DNA of 64,000 bases from Streptomyces xanthophaeus (GTDB lineage: Bacteria > Actinomycetota > Actinomycetes > Streptomycetales > Streptomycetaceae): contig NZ_JOFT01000018.1 of the NCBI RefSeq assembly GCF_000725805.1, positions 62,001 through 126,000 of the forward strand. The letters are read 5' to 3'. Below are positions 41,845-50,021 of this stretch, piece by piece (the first letter of the stretch is position 1; each line of letters begins with the position of its first letter). Below the pieces are notes generated by a model. The model was not told the DNA's origin. It was given only the letters and a program-made list of their open reading frames with translations, and searched no databases. A program made the position numbers and the translations under genes.

Positions 41845-42740
41845 ACGCGGCGGAGTTGGCGGCGTACGCCTCCGGGCTGCTCGGCATCGAGCTGGACCCG
41901 GCGACGGCCCGCCCGGACGAATCCGGCTGGGACTTCCACGTTACGCACATCCTGGACACCGGCGGCACCCCCTGGATCCTGCGCCGGCCACGACGTCCGG
42001 AGGCCGCGCGGCAACTGGCCGTGGAGGGAGCGGTCCTGGCGGCCGTACGGGACCGGCTGCCGGTGGCGGTACCGCACTGGCGGCTGCACAGCACGCAGCT
42101 GGTCGCGTACCCCCGGCTGCCCGGGGTGCCGGCCGGAGCCGAGGACCAGGCCACGCTGGTCTACGGATGGGACATCGATCCGCTGGCCGCACCGGAGGCC
42201 TATCTGGAGCCGCTGGCCCGGGCGTTGGCCGAGGTCCACCGGACCCCGCACGGGGCGCTGCCTGCGCTCCACGCCCCCACGCCCGAGGCGCTGCGCGCCG
42301 GGGTGGCGGACCGGCTGGCCCGGGCCCGGACCGAGCTGCGCCTCCCGGCGGCGACGACCCGGCGCTGGCACGCCTGGCTCGACGACGACGCGCTGTGGCC
42401 GGACCGGCTGGTACCGGTCCACGGCGACGTCCACCCCGGACACACGCTGGTGGAGCGCACCCGGTCGGGTCCGCCGCGCCTGTCGGGACTGCTGGACTGG
42501 GCGAACGCCGGGATCGGCGATCCGTCCGCCGACTTCGTCGACATGCTCTACGCGGGCGGCCCGCCGGTCCTCGACCTGCTCCTCGACGCCTACCACCGGG
42601 CGGGCGGCGAGGTCCGGCCGGGGATGCGGGAGCACATCCTCGCGCGCGCCTCCTTCCTGTGGGTCCACGTGGCGTTGCGCGGACTGGACACCGGCCGGCC
42701 GGCGTGGGTGGAGACGGCCCTGTCCCGGATCGCCGCGTGA
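41841..42740 (+). CDS. Aminoglycoside/macrolide phosphotransferase-like kinase
   Basis: A 299-residue APH-fold protein. The N-lobe contains GTPWILRRP with a glycine-rich region upstream, the catalytic loop reads VHGDVHPGHTL (Asp base kept; the usual Asn is His), and the second metal site is GLLDWANAGIGDPSAD. It could phosphorylate a hydroxyl of the antibiotic as a second self-protection step, or phosphorylate a sugar or amino-acid precursor. No choice is possible from sequence. The GTG at 41841 overlaps the adenylation stop by 4 nt, and its own stop overlaps the next start by 4 nt. Confidence 0.8.
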   Translation: MNAAELAAYASGLLGIELDPATARPDESGWDFHVTHILDTGGTPWILRRPRRPEAARQLAVEGAVLAAVRDRLPVAVPHWRLHSTQLVAYPRLPGVPAGAEDQATLVYGWDIDPLAAPEAYLEPLARALAEVHRTPHGALPALHAPTPEALRAGVADRLARARTELRLPAATTRRWHAWLDDDALWPDRLVPVHGDVHPGHTLVERTRSGPPRLSGLLDWANAGIGDPSADFVDMLYAGGPPVLDLLLDAYHRAGGEVRPGMREHILARASFLWVHVALRGLDTGRPAWVETALSRIAA

Positions 42741-43570
42741 GCGGCCGTACGAGCGCCCGTGCGCGGGCCACGGTGCACGGGACGGGCGGCGAGACGGTGG
42801 TCCTGGTCCCCGGAGGCGGCGGCTCCGGCGCCATCTGGGAGCACCACCAGGTACCGGCGCTGACGGCCTCCGGGTACCAGGCGGTCACCGTGGACCACCC
42901 GGACGGGCCGGGCGCACCCCCGCTCTCGGCTGTCGAACTCGCGGCTTCGGTACGGGAGTCGGTGCAGGCGCTCGGCCTGCCGCCGTGCCGGCTGATCGGC
43001 CACTCCTTCGGCGCGCTGGCCGTGCAGGAACTCCTGCTCGACGCCCCCCAGCTGGCCACCCAGGCGGTCCTGGCGGCGACCCGGGGCCGCCCCGACCCGG
43101 TGGGGGTGGCGATGCACCGCGCGGAACAGGAGCACACCGGGCAGGAGTTGCGGCTGCCGCCCGCCTACGAGGCCTTCGTGCGGCTCACCCAGAACCTTTC
43201 CCCCAGGACCCTCGCGGACGAGGCGGCCACCGAGGAATGGCTGGACATGTTCGAAGTGGCCGCGCTCTTCGCGCTGTCGGCGGACCCGGACAGGGATCCC
43301 CGGCACCGGGTCCACCCGCTCACCCGGGACCGGCTGCCGGCTTACCCGGCGATCGCCACCCCGGTGCTGGTGATCGGTTTCGCCGACGACCTCCTCGCCC
43401 CGGCCCGGCTCGGCCGGGAGGTCGCCGACGCCGTCCCCGGCGCCCGCTACCTGGAGCTGTCCGACTGCGGACACCTCGGCTTCCTGGAACGGCCCGCCGC
43501 CTTCAACGAGGCCGTCCTCGGCTTCTTCACCACCAGCCCCCCGCTGCCCGGAGGTCCCCGTGCCCTGTGA
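42737..43570 (+). CDS. Alpha/beta hydrolase
   Basis: A 277-residue single-domain alpha/beta hydrolase. The oxyanion region is LVPGGGGSGAIW, the nucleophile elbow GHSFG, the acid in LVIGFADDLL and the His in SDCGHLGF. It resembles small esterases and thioesterases of the MenH/RutD class, without a signal peptide. Its substrate is unknown. In this position it could hydrolyse an intermediate or act as an editing thioesterase for the beta-lysine carrier. The GTG start at 42737 and the 4-nt overlap indicate coupling with the kinase. The stop overlaps the following gene by 11 nt. Confidence 0.83.
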   Translation: MSGRTSARARATVHGTGGETVVLVPGGGGSGAIWEHHQVPALTASGYQAVTVDHPDGPGAPPLSAVELAASVRESVQALGLPPCRLIGHSFGALAVQELLLDAPQLATQAVLAATRGRPDPVGVAMHRAEQEHTGQELRLPPAYEAFVRLTQNLSPRTLADEAATEEWLDMFEVAALFALSADPDRDPRHRVHPLTRDRLPAYPAIATPVLVIGFADDLLAPARLGREVADAVPGARYLELSDCGHLGFLERPAAFNEAVLGFFTTSPPLPGGPRAL

Positions 43571-44288
43571 TGTCGCGATCGTCCACGTCGACGAAGAACC
43601 CCCCACGGCCTGGTCCGCCGCCGTCTACCTGTGCGGACCCACCCCCACGGACCCGCGGGAGCCTTCCTGGCGGCCGGACGCCGTCGCCGCGCTCCGTGCG
43701 GGCTGGGCGGGCGAGGGCACCCTCGCGGTGTTCGTCCCCGAGCCGTCGGAGGGCGGCGGCTATCCCGCGTACGCGGACCAGATCCGCTGGGAGGAGGAGG
43801 CGATGAGGCTCTCGGACGTGGTCGCCTTCTACATCCCCCGGGACATGGCCCGGCTCCCGGGGCTGGTCTCCAACATCAAGTGGGGTGCCTGGTGCGATTC
43901 GGGCCGTGCGGTGCTCGGCGCACCGCCGGAGGCCGTCCGCATGGAGTACCTGCTGCACTTCGCCGGCACGCTGGGCGTGCCCGTGGCGCGGAGCGTGGAG
44001 GAAACCGTGCGGGCGGCCCTCGACCGGATCGGGCCGGGCGTGCACCGCACCGCGGGGGAGCGGGCCGTACCGCTCCGGGTCTGGCACACGGGCCCGTTCC
44101 AGCAGTGGTACGCGCAGCGCCGGGCCGCCGGGGACCGGCTGCTCGACGCGCACGTCGAGTGGTACGCCCCGCCGGCGGAGTGGCTGCTGACCGTCACGGT
44201 CGAGTCGGCCGGGTCAGCCGGTTCAGCCGGGTCCGGTCCGGTCCGGACCCGGCTGCTGTCGGCTCAGGGGCAGGGCATGCTCATGTAG
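43560..44288 (+). CDS. Nucleoside 2-deoxyribosyltransferase-like protein
   Basis: A 242-residue protein. Its first 150 residues resemble the deoxyribosyltransferase-like family: AVYLCGPTP, RWEEEAMRLSDVVAFYIP, LVSNIKWGAWCDSGRAVLG, and a later MEYL. Members cleave or transfer N-glycosidic bonds or bind nucleotides. The remaining 90 residues, with a Ser-Ala-Gly repeat (ESAGSAGSAGS), are not assigned. GTG at 43560 gives an 11-nt overlap with the hydrolase. The last 25 nt overlap the acetyltransferase gene on the other strand. A role in handling the N-linked gulosamine is conceivable but unproven. Confidence 0.72.
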   Translation: MPCDVAIVHVDEEPPTAWSAAVYLCGPTPTDPREPSWRPDAVAALRAGWAGEGTLAVFVPEPSEGGGYPAYADQIRWEEEAMRLSDVVAFYIPRDMARLPGLVSNIKWGAWCDSGRAVLGAPPEAVRMEYLLHFAGTLGVPVARSVEETVRAALDRIGPGVHRTAGERAVPLRVWHTGPFQQWYAQRRAAGDRLLDAHVEWYAPPAEWLLTVTVESAGSAGSAGSGPVRTRLLSAQGQGMLM

Positions 44289-44824
44289 AGGGCCTGCTCC
44301 CCGGCCGATTCCGTGCCCTCGTACAGCGAGGTGTCGAGCCCGCAGAAGGCGAAGCCCATCCGAAGGTAGGCATGGATGGCCGGGGCGTTGACGTTGGTGA
44401 CCTCCAGCCAGACGTGCCCGGCGCCGCGCTCGCGCGCGAAGTCGAAGCCGTGGCCCATCAGGGTGCGGCCGACGCCCCGGCCCCGGTGGGCCGGGGCGAC
44501 CTCGATGTCCTCGACGGTCAGCCGCCGGTTCCACGGGTCGTAGGAGAGGGTCACGAACCCGGCCAGTGCGTCCCCGTCGACCGCGACGTAGGTCCGGGAG
44601 TCCTCGTCGCTGCCGTCGGCCTCCTCCTCGTCGGGTCCGTCGTCGGGGAACACCTTGTGCAGGGGCGGGTCCACGGGGACCTCGCGGAAGGAGAAACCCT
44701 CCTCGGTCACGGTCACCCGGAAGACGGATGCGGTGGTGAAGGAGCCGTCGAGGGTCTCGATGGCCTTGGTGTCCTCGGGGCGGGCCACGCGGTACACGAG
44801 GGCCCGGGCATCAGCTGCGGTCAT
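44264..44824 (-). CDS. nat: Streptothricin (nourseothricin) N-acetyltransferase, self-resistance
   Basis: A 186-residue GNAT enzyme that acetylates the beta-amino group of the beta-lysine residue of streptothricin and so protects the producer. The sequence closely follows nourseothricin acetyltransferase as I remember it: LDGSFTT, REVPVDPPL, KVFPDD, an acidic loop, WNRRLTVEDIEVAP, the acetyl-CoA loop HRGRGVGRTLM, LEVTNVNAPAIHAYLRMGF, and the C-terminal EQALYMSMPCP. It is transcribed toward the second cluster operon and is the right boundary of the cluster. Start ATG 44824. This is the strongest single evidence for the cluster product. Confidence 0.95.
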   Translation of the reverse strand: MTAADARALVYRVARPEDTKAIETLDGSFTTASVFRVTVTEEGFSFREVPVDPPLHKVFPDDGPDEEEADGSDEDSRTYVAVDGDALAGFVTLSYDPWNRRLTVEDIEVAPAHRGRGVGRTLMGHGFDFARERGAGHVWLEVTNVNAPAIHAYLRMGFAFCGLDTSLYEGTESAGEQALYMSMPCP

Positions 44825-44978
44825 GGAGTGACAGTACGACCGGTCTGACCGTCATTGGGCGAGTTTCAGCCGACTCGGGTCAGGGGGTGCGCAGGGCGTC
44901 CGGAGCCTGACGGGCGTTCAGATCCGGCCGCCCGGACGTGCGTTGGCCCGCCGGGCGCGGTTCGGTAGGGTCCTGGCG

Positions 44979-44992
44979 TTGATGATCATCAA
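44979..44992. promoter_or_regulatory. 14-bp perfect palindrome upstream of a membrane protein gene
   Basis: TTGATGATCATCAA is a perfect palindrome ending 21 nt before the preferred start codon of the next gene. This looks like an operator for a homodimeric regulator. No known consensus is claimed. Confidence 0.4.
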
Positions 44993-45013
44993 TTGCCATG
45001 GGGGAACGGCGTC

Positions 45014-45799
45014 TTGAGCCCGTACAGACACATCCATCCGCCCGCGCCCGCGCATCCGCCCGCTCCCGTTCGGCGGCCCGGCTGGGTGCGCGTGGTGCGG
45101 TCGCCCTTCGAGCTCGCCGCCCGGATACACCGGCCCGCCCGCCCCGACCGGATCGTCGACGAGGCCATCCGGCGCGCGCAGATCGCCCGCACCTGCATCG
45201 GGCTGCTCGCGGGTTTCTGGCTGGTGCTGGCGTACCCGCTGCGCGAGGGCGCGGGCGGCATCCTGGAGGACAAGTTCGCCGAGGTGCTGATCAGCGCCGG
45301 GCTGCTGCTCGTGCTGGGACCGCTCGCGCTCGCCGTCTTCGTGCTGTCCGCCCGGCCCCCCGGTCCCGCCTTCTACCGGGCCCGGCTGCGCGGTCCGGCC
45401 ACCGCCGTCGGCGCCCTGCTCGCCACCGTGCTGGTGATGTCGCTCGGGATGCCCGTCCTGACCACCGCGGCCTACGGCCTGGGCTCGCTCGTCGGGCTGT
45501 TCCTCATTCCCTTCGCGCTCGCCTCGGCGGTGCTCTGCGTCCACCACGTCTTCCGGACCGCCGACGTCCACGAGGTGCTGCCGCCGCTGCTCTCACCCGT
45601 GCTGGTCTGGTCGCTCTTCCTCGTCCAGCTCTTCGACGAAGCACCCGTCAGCGCACCGCTCGGGGTACGCGTGCTGTTCCTGCTGGGCCCGCCGCTCTCG
45701 GTGACCGCCCTCTCGCTGTGGGAGCTGCACCGCCTGCAGGTCCGCTACGGCATCACGATCCGCCGGGCCCTGGGCCGTGAGCGGACCGGACGAGCGTGA
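45014..45799 (+). CDS. Conserved membrane protein
   Basis: A 261-residue integral membrane protein with a Pro-rich cytoplasmic N-terminus, a short amphipathic segment (RVVRSPFELAARIHRP), and about six hydrophobic helices (for example TCIGLLAGFWLVLAYPL and LISAGLLLVLGPLALAV). I chose TTG 45014 because a GGGGGA stretch precedes it. TTG at 44993 is also in frame but overlaps the palindrome. No family was recognised. Its 3' end overlaps the leftward VOC gene by 47 nt. Confidence 0.7.
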   Translation: MSPYRHIHPPAPAHPPAPVRRPGWVRVVRSPFELAARIHRPARPDRIVDEAIRRAQIARTCIGLLAGFWLVLAYPLREGAGGILEDKFAEVLISAGLLLVLGPLALAVFVLSARPPGPAFYRARLRGPATAVGALLATVLVMSLGMPVLTTAAYGLGSLVGLFLIPFALASAVLCVHHVFRTADVHEVLPPLLSPVLVWSLFLVQLFDEAPVSAPLGVRVLFLLGPPLSVTALSLWELHRLQVRYGITIRRALGRERTGRA

Positions 45800-46559
45800 A
45801 GACCGCGCCCTCCGGGTCCGCGACCGTCACCTGACGGCCGATGGGCCCCTCGCGGGGCGGCTCGACGACGCGGCCGCCGAGGGCGACGACCCGGGCGGCC
45901 GCCGAGTCGGGGTCCTCGGACTCGAAGTACGCCATCCAGTGCGGGCCCCGGTCGTGCGGCAGCGAGCGCCCGACACCGCGCACGGCGGCCACCGGGCGGC
46001 CCTCCAGGCGCAGGGTGAGGTAGTCGAACTCCTCGGAGGACGCGCCGTGGGTCTGCGCCTCGTGGCCGAATACGTGCTCGTAGAACTTGCCGACCGTCGA
46101 CGTGTCCTGGGTGATCAGCTCGTTCCAGACCGGGGTGCCGGGCGCACTGTGCAGCTGGGTGCCCAGACGGGTCTCCGCCTGCCAGATCCCGAAGATCGCG
46201 CCCAGCGGGTCGGAGCAGATCGCCACCCGCCCCGCGATGCCCGCGTCCAGCGGGCCGACCGCGACCGTGCCGCCGCAGGACCGGATCACCTCGGCCGTGG
46301 CGTCGGCGTCATCCGTGGCCAGGTACGTGGTCCAGGCGACCGGAAGGTGCCGGTCCGGCGGCATCTCGCCGATGCCCGCCACCTCCTGGCCGTCGAGCAG
46401 GGCCCGGACGTACGGACCGAGCTGTTCGGGCCCCGGCACGTACTCCCAGCCGAAGAGATCGGCGTAGAAGTCCTCGGTGGTCCCGAGGCCGTGCACCATG
46501 AGGCTCGCCCAGCACGGTGTGCCGGGCGTGCGCCGCGTTGCTCCCGTTGCCTCGGTCAT
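45753..46559 (-). CDS. VOC (glyoxalase/bleomycin-resistance fold) protein, two domains
   Basis: A 268-residue protein with two vicinal-oxygen-chelate modules (about 15-125 and 138-260). Signatures are TTEDFYADLFGWEY and KFYEHVFGHEAQ, and each module ends with a DPxGAxF segment (DPLGAIFGIWQ; DPEGAVFTLV). Such tandem VOC proteins are often hydroxylase-like or binding proteins. The metal ligands are not clearly conserved, so activity is uncertain. The ATG at 46559 has GGAGGAG about 9 nt upstream. Confidence 0.82.
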   Translation of the reverse strand: MTEATGATRRTPGTPCWASLMVHGLGTTEDFYADLFGWEYVPGPEQLGPYVRALLDGQEVAGIGEMPPDRHLPVAWTTYLATDDADATAEVIRSCGGTVAVGPLDAGIAGRVAICSDPLGAIFGIWQAETRLGTQLHSAPGTPVWNELITQDTSTVGKFYEHVFGHEAQTHGASSEEFDYLTLRLEGRPVAAVRGVGRSLPHDRGPHWMAYFESEDPDSAAARVVALGGRVVEPPREGPIGRQVTVADPEGAVFTLVRSAHGPGPGGS

Positions 46560-46743
46560 GTCGACTGTCTCCTCCGTCGGTGCCGCTCCCCGCGTGTCGC
46601 TGCTGATGCTTCCACCCCGCGGGGTCCGGCGCGCCCCGACCGGGCCGCATCGACCGGGCGTCACGGAGAGATGACCGGATCGGTGCGCCCCGCCGGTGAC
46701 GGCCTTGTCACGGGGGTTTCGGGCGGGGAGGAAGATGGCCCCC

Positions 46744-47589
46744 ATGACTGCGAAATCTGCGATCCTCTCCGCCGCCGAACTGGCGAGCGAGCTGTCGGGC
46801 ACGAGGCCGCCGGTCCTGCTGGACGTCCGCTGGCAGCTGGGCGGCCCCGACCAGCGGCCCGCGTACGAGGCGGGTCACCTGCCCGGTGCGGTGTACGTCG
46901 ACCTCGACCGGGAACTGGCAGGTCCGCCCGGGTCGGGCGGCAGGCACCCGCTGCCCGACCCGGAGGCGTTCGGGGCCGTGATGCGCCGGGCCGGCGTCGC
47001 GTCGGACGTGCCGGTGGTCGTGTACGACGGCGGCCAGGGCTGGGCGGCCGCGCGGGCCTGGTGGCTGTTGCGCTGGACGGGTCACCCGGACGTGCGGGTC
47101 CTGGACGGGGGCCTGGCCGCGTGGACGGCGGCCGGAGGCGGGGTGACGGCCGATCGGGTGACGCCCGTCGAGGGCGATTTCAAGCCAACTCCGGGAGCGC
47201 TCGGGCTGCTGGACGCGGACGGGGCCGCCTCGCTCGCTCGCACGGGGGTGCTGCTGGACGCACGCGCGGGCGAACGCTACCGCGGTGAGGTCGAGCCGAT
47301 CGATCCGGTGGGAGGCCACATCCCGGGCGCGCTGTCGGCGCCGACCACGGAGAACGTGGGCCCTGACGGCCGCTTCCTGCCCGCCGAGGCCCTGCGGGCG
47401 CGCTTCGCCGGACTCGGCGCCTCGCAGGAGGTCCCGGTCGGGGTGTACTGCGGGTCGGGGGTGTCCGGCGCGCACGAGGTTCTCGCGCTGGAGGTGGCGG
47501 GCATCGGTGCGGACCTCTATGCGGGCAGCTGGTCGCAGTGGTCCTCGGACCCGGCCCGCCCGGTGGCCACGGGCCCGGACCCGCAGTAG
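46744..47589 (+). CDS. Sulfurtransferase with two rhodanese domains
   Basis: A 281-residue thiosulfate/3-mercaptopyruvate sulfurtransferase. The N-terminal rhodanese domain (about 10-130; LLDVRWQLGG, DGGQGWAAARAWWLL) is non-catalytic in this family. The C-terminal domain carries the active Cys in GVYCGSGVSG, with LLDARAGERYRGEVEPIDPVGGHIPGA read in parts. It moves sulfane sulfur to cyanide or thiols. The start is ambiguous: ATG 46735 is very close to GGGGAGGA, whereas ATG 46744 has it 11 nt upstream. I use 46744. Confidence 0.87.
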   Translation: MTAKSAILSAAELASELSGTRPPVLLDVRWQLGGPDQRPAYEAGHLPGAVYVDLDRELAGPPGSGGRHPLPDPEAFGAVMRRAGVASDVPVVVYDGGQGWAAARAWWLLRWTGHPDVRVLDGGLAAWTAAGGGVTADRVTPVEGDFKPTPGALGLLDADGAASLARTGVLLDARAGERYRGEVEPIDPVGGHIPGALSAPTTENVGPDGRFLPAEALRARFAGLGASQEVPVGVYCGSGVSGAHEVLALEVAGIGADLYAGSWSQWSSDPARPVATGPDPQ

Positions 47590-47590
47590 T

Positions 47591-47609
47591 CCGGCGGCGT
47601 CGCCGCCGG
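47591..47609. terminator. Bidirectional hairpin between the rhodanese gene and sepH
   Basis: CCGGCGGCG (47591-47599) and its complement (47601-47609) form a 9-bp arm pair in the 43-bp gap between convergent genes. The loop is minimal, so the closing pairs will be open. It plausibly serves both directions. Confidence 0.45.
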
Positions 47610-47632
47610 GACCCGCGGGCCGGGCGGCGGCG

Positions 47633-48658
47633 CTACTCCTGCTTCTTGCGGCGGGTGCCGAAGACGATCTCGTCCCAGCTCGGCACCGCCGCGCGGCGTC
47701 CGGGCCGGACCCCGTCTGCCTCGGCCTGCCGGTCGGTGGTCCCCGTCAGCCGGTCGCGGTGGCCCGCCACCGTGCGCGGCATCAGGACATCGGCGTACGC
47801 GGAACCCGCGCCCGCCGAGGCGGCCGGGGCGGGAGGCTCCTCCGCCTCGGGTTCCTCCACCGCAGGTTCGCTGCGGTCGGGGACGACCATGTCCCCGCGG
47901 AAGCTCGGGACCGCCTCCAGGAGGCTGGTCAGGGTGTCCCGCTCCTCCTCCGGATCGGGTGCGGGCGCCTGGTGGCCGGGGCTGCGTTCCAGCTGGCGGT
48001 CGAGGGCGCGGTCCAGCGGCCGGTCGCGCGGCAGCCGCGCGATCCTCGGCACGAAGGGGAAGCTCGGCTCCGGCGTCGCGGGCAGGTCGTCCGATTCGCC
48101 GATCAGGGAGCGGGCCTCGTCGTCCACGGCCACGACCAGCCGGCGCGGCGGGTCGTACGTCCAGCTCGCCGAGTGGGGTTCGCCCGCGACCAGGTAGACG
48201 AGCAGGACCTCCCAGGTCCCGTCGTCGCGGCGCCAGGAGTCCCACTGGACGGATTCCTTCTCGGCCCCGCGCAGGGTCAGACGTTCCTGCACGGCCTCGC
48301 CGAGCTGGGGTCCGGTGTTCTCGCCGGGGCGGCGCACGGGGGTCTTGCGGGCCCGCTCGGCCATGAAGGCGCGCTCGGCGAGCACGGGGCCCTCGAAGCG
48401 GCGGACGCGGTCGACGGGGATGCCGGCGAGCTGGGCGACCTCCTCGGCGGAGGCACCGGCTCGTATGCGCGCCTGGATGTCACGGGGGCGGAGGTGGCTC
48501 TCCACCTCGATCTCGATCTGGTTCAGGCGGGCGCGGTCGTTGCGCACGGCGGCGCGCAGGCGCTCGTCGATCGGAAGGGTGTACTCCGTGCTGTCCCCAG
48601 CCTTGAGCACCAGTCGTGTGCCGTCATTTGAGACGGCCACGACACGCAGTTCGGGCAT
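47633..48658 (-). CDS. sepH: Septation protein SepH (DUF3071)
   Basis: A 341-residue actinobacterial cell-division protein. In Streptomyces SepH binds FtsZ through a conserved N-terminal DUF3071 region with a helix-turn-helix-like segment and promotes Z-ring assembly. Here the N-terminus MPELRVVAVSNDGTRLVLK and the helix-turn-helix region AGASAEEVAQLAGIPVDRVRRFEG (read in parts) match. The C-terminal half is acidic and Pro-rich and ends in a basic FGTRRKKQE. The ATG at 48658 is preceded by GGGAGG at 5 nt spacing. In S. coelicolor the orthologue is SCO5855, from memory, consistent with the local gene order. Confidence 0.9.
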   Translation of the reverse strand: MPELRVVAVSNDGTRLVLKAGDSTEYTLPIDERLRAAVRNDRARLNQIEIEVESHLRPRDIQARIRAGASAEEVAQLAGIPVDRVRRFEGPVLAERAFMAERARKTPVRRPGENTGPQLGEAVQERLTLRGAEKESVQWDSWRRDDGTWEVLLVYLVAGEPHSASWTYDPPRRLVVAVDDEARSLIGESDDLPATPEPSFPFVPRIARLPRDRPLDRALDRQLERSPGHQAPAPDPEEERDTLTSLLEAVPSFRGDMVVPDRSEPAVEEPEAEEPPAPAASAGAGSAYADVLMPRTVAGHRDRLTGTTDRQAEADGVRPGRRAAVPSWDEIVFGTRRKKQE

Positions 48659-49186
48659 GGGGACCTCCCGGGTGGTGCCTGCCGACGTCACGTGCGTCGC
48701 TGCTTCCGCTAGTCGAGTGTGGCCTGCCCGGGTGCAGCCTGCCACAACCTTGCCGAGTTAAACCGGCGTGTCGGGCGTGTGCCCTTGATCGCCGTTATGG
48801 CACGGTTACCTGTTGGGCACGCACAGTGACCGAGTGGTTACTGTGCGCAGCAGGAGCCCGTGCAATACCGCGGCATCACCGGTCTTTGAGTGCCGTTTTC
48901 CATCCGTCGGCCCCCTCTCCCGAGTCCGGACATCCGAAAGGAAGGACGGCCCCAGGGCTCGCCACAGTACTCCATTCGGGCCACCTGGGTGGACCGCCGC
49001 GCCGCCGAACTTCTCTCGGACGGCGGGAGTTGGGCTGCCCTCCGTCGGGTCCCACCTGCGCTCGAACGTGTTTTCAGGTGTCGTGCTTCACAGAATCCCC
49101 AGAAATGGAACTATCCGTTTCGCTCAGGTGTCAGTAACTGCTGTAAGCGTCCGGTGCGCGAGAGGCAGGACACGCAGGGGATGGGG
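48659..49186. promoter_or_regulatory. Divergent 528-bp gap between sepH and a membrane protein gene
   Basis: No gene is supported here. At 48821-48846 an inverted repeat (GCACAGTGACC ... GGTTACTGTGC, one G-T pair, 4-nt loop) could be an operator or a transcript hairpin. Promoters for both neighbours must lie in the gap but were not assigned. Confidence 0.45.
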
Positions 49187-49993
49187 ATGGGTCACAAGAC
49201 GACGCAGGACGGCGAACGGGCCGAACCGGAGGCGAAGAAGCTCGACCTGAGCGCGGCTCAGGTCGCGGGCAGTTCCCTCGCCACCGTCGCGGCCGCCCTG
49301 CTCGCCTCGCAGCTGGGCGTCTACGGAACCATCCTGGGCGCCGGCGTGGTCAGCGTGGTCGCCACGGCCGGGGGGCCCGTCATCCAGCACTTCTTCCGGC
49401 GCACCGGCGACCAGTTGCGGGGCGCGGCCCGGCCGAGGGCCCGTCAGGTGCCCGCCGCGGAGCCCGGCCCGCCGGCGGAGGAGTTCGGCGCGGCCACCGT
49501 CCACGGCACCCGGGTGCGGGGCTGGAAGCGGACCGCGGCCGCCGCCGGTGCGGCCTTCGTCATCTCCCTGGGCGCGCTCGGCACCTACGAGGCCGTCGCC
49601 GGCACCTCCGTCAGCAGCGGCGGCGGCACGATCTTCTCCGGCGGCACCCGCACGGTGCACCAGGACCGGCCCGCCCCGTCCGGGGAACAGCCGGACGGGG
49701 GGACGGGTCCCGGCACGGGGGAGAAGGGCGGCAGGAGCCCCGGGTCCGGGAGCTCCCCGGAGCCCTCCGGCTCGCCGGACGGCGCCGGCCGCGGCACTCC
49801 CGCGCCCGGAGGTTCGCCCTCGGGGGAGCCGAGCCCCGGCCACACCCCCTCGCAGTCCCCGTCCCCCTCCACCTCACCGCCGGCCTCCCCCTCCGCTCCG
49901 GTGCCGGACGCCTCGACGCCCGGCTCCGGAGGCACCGGAGGCGGCGGTACGGGTGGTTCCGGCGGCGGGCAGGAGCAGCGGGAGACCCCCTGA
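49187..49993 (+). CDS. Membrane protein with long Pro/Ser/Gly-rich C-terminus
   Basis: A 268-residue protein of unknown function. It has a charged N-terminus, a first hydrophobic region (about 30-75: SSLATVAAALLASQLGVYG), a second helix (about 115-140: AAAAGAAFVISLGALG), and about 115 residues very rich in Ser, Pro, Gly and Thr that are probably extracellular and disordered. The first region may anchor a short domain, and the tail resembles wall-spanning linkers. The start is ambiguous between ATG 49181 and ATG 49187. The second has AGGGGA 6 nt upstream. Confidence 0.7.
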   Translation: MGHKTTQDGERAEPEAKKLDLSAAQVAGSSLATVAAALLASQLGVYGTILGAGVVSVVATAGGPVIQHFFRRTGDQLRGAARPRARQVPAAEPGPPAEEFGAATVHGTRVRGWKRTAAAAGAAFVISLGALGTYEAVAGTSVSSGGGTIFSGGTRTVHQDRPAPSGEQPDGGTGPGTGEKGGRSPGSGSSPEPSGSPDGAGRGTPAPGGSPSGEPSPGHTPSQSPSPSTSPPASPSAPVPDASTPGSGGTGGGGTGGSGGGQEQRETP

Positions 49994-50021
49994 GCCCCCG
50001 CCCGCCGGACCGGACCCGGGC

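Noticed and set aside
17481..44824. A viomycin/capreomycin-type cluster
   Set aside because: Viomycin also needs beta-lysine, capreomycidine and carbamoylation, but it requires large multimodular NRPSs that are absent. The sugar genes, the free A enzymes and the nourseothricin-type acetyltransferase fit streptothricin.
17481..44824. An isochorismatase-like streptothricin hydrolase (SttH) in the cluster
   Set aside because: No gene with that fold was found. The alpha/beta hydrolase at 42737 and the CocE hydrolase at 38667 belong to other families.
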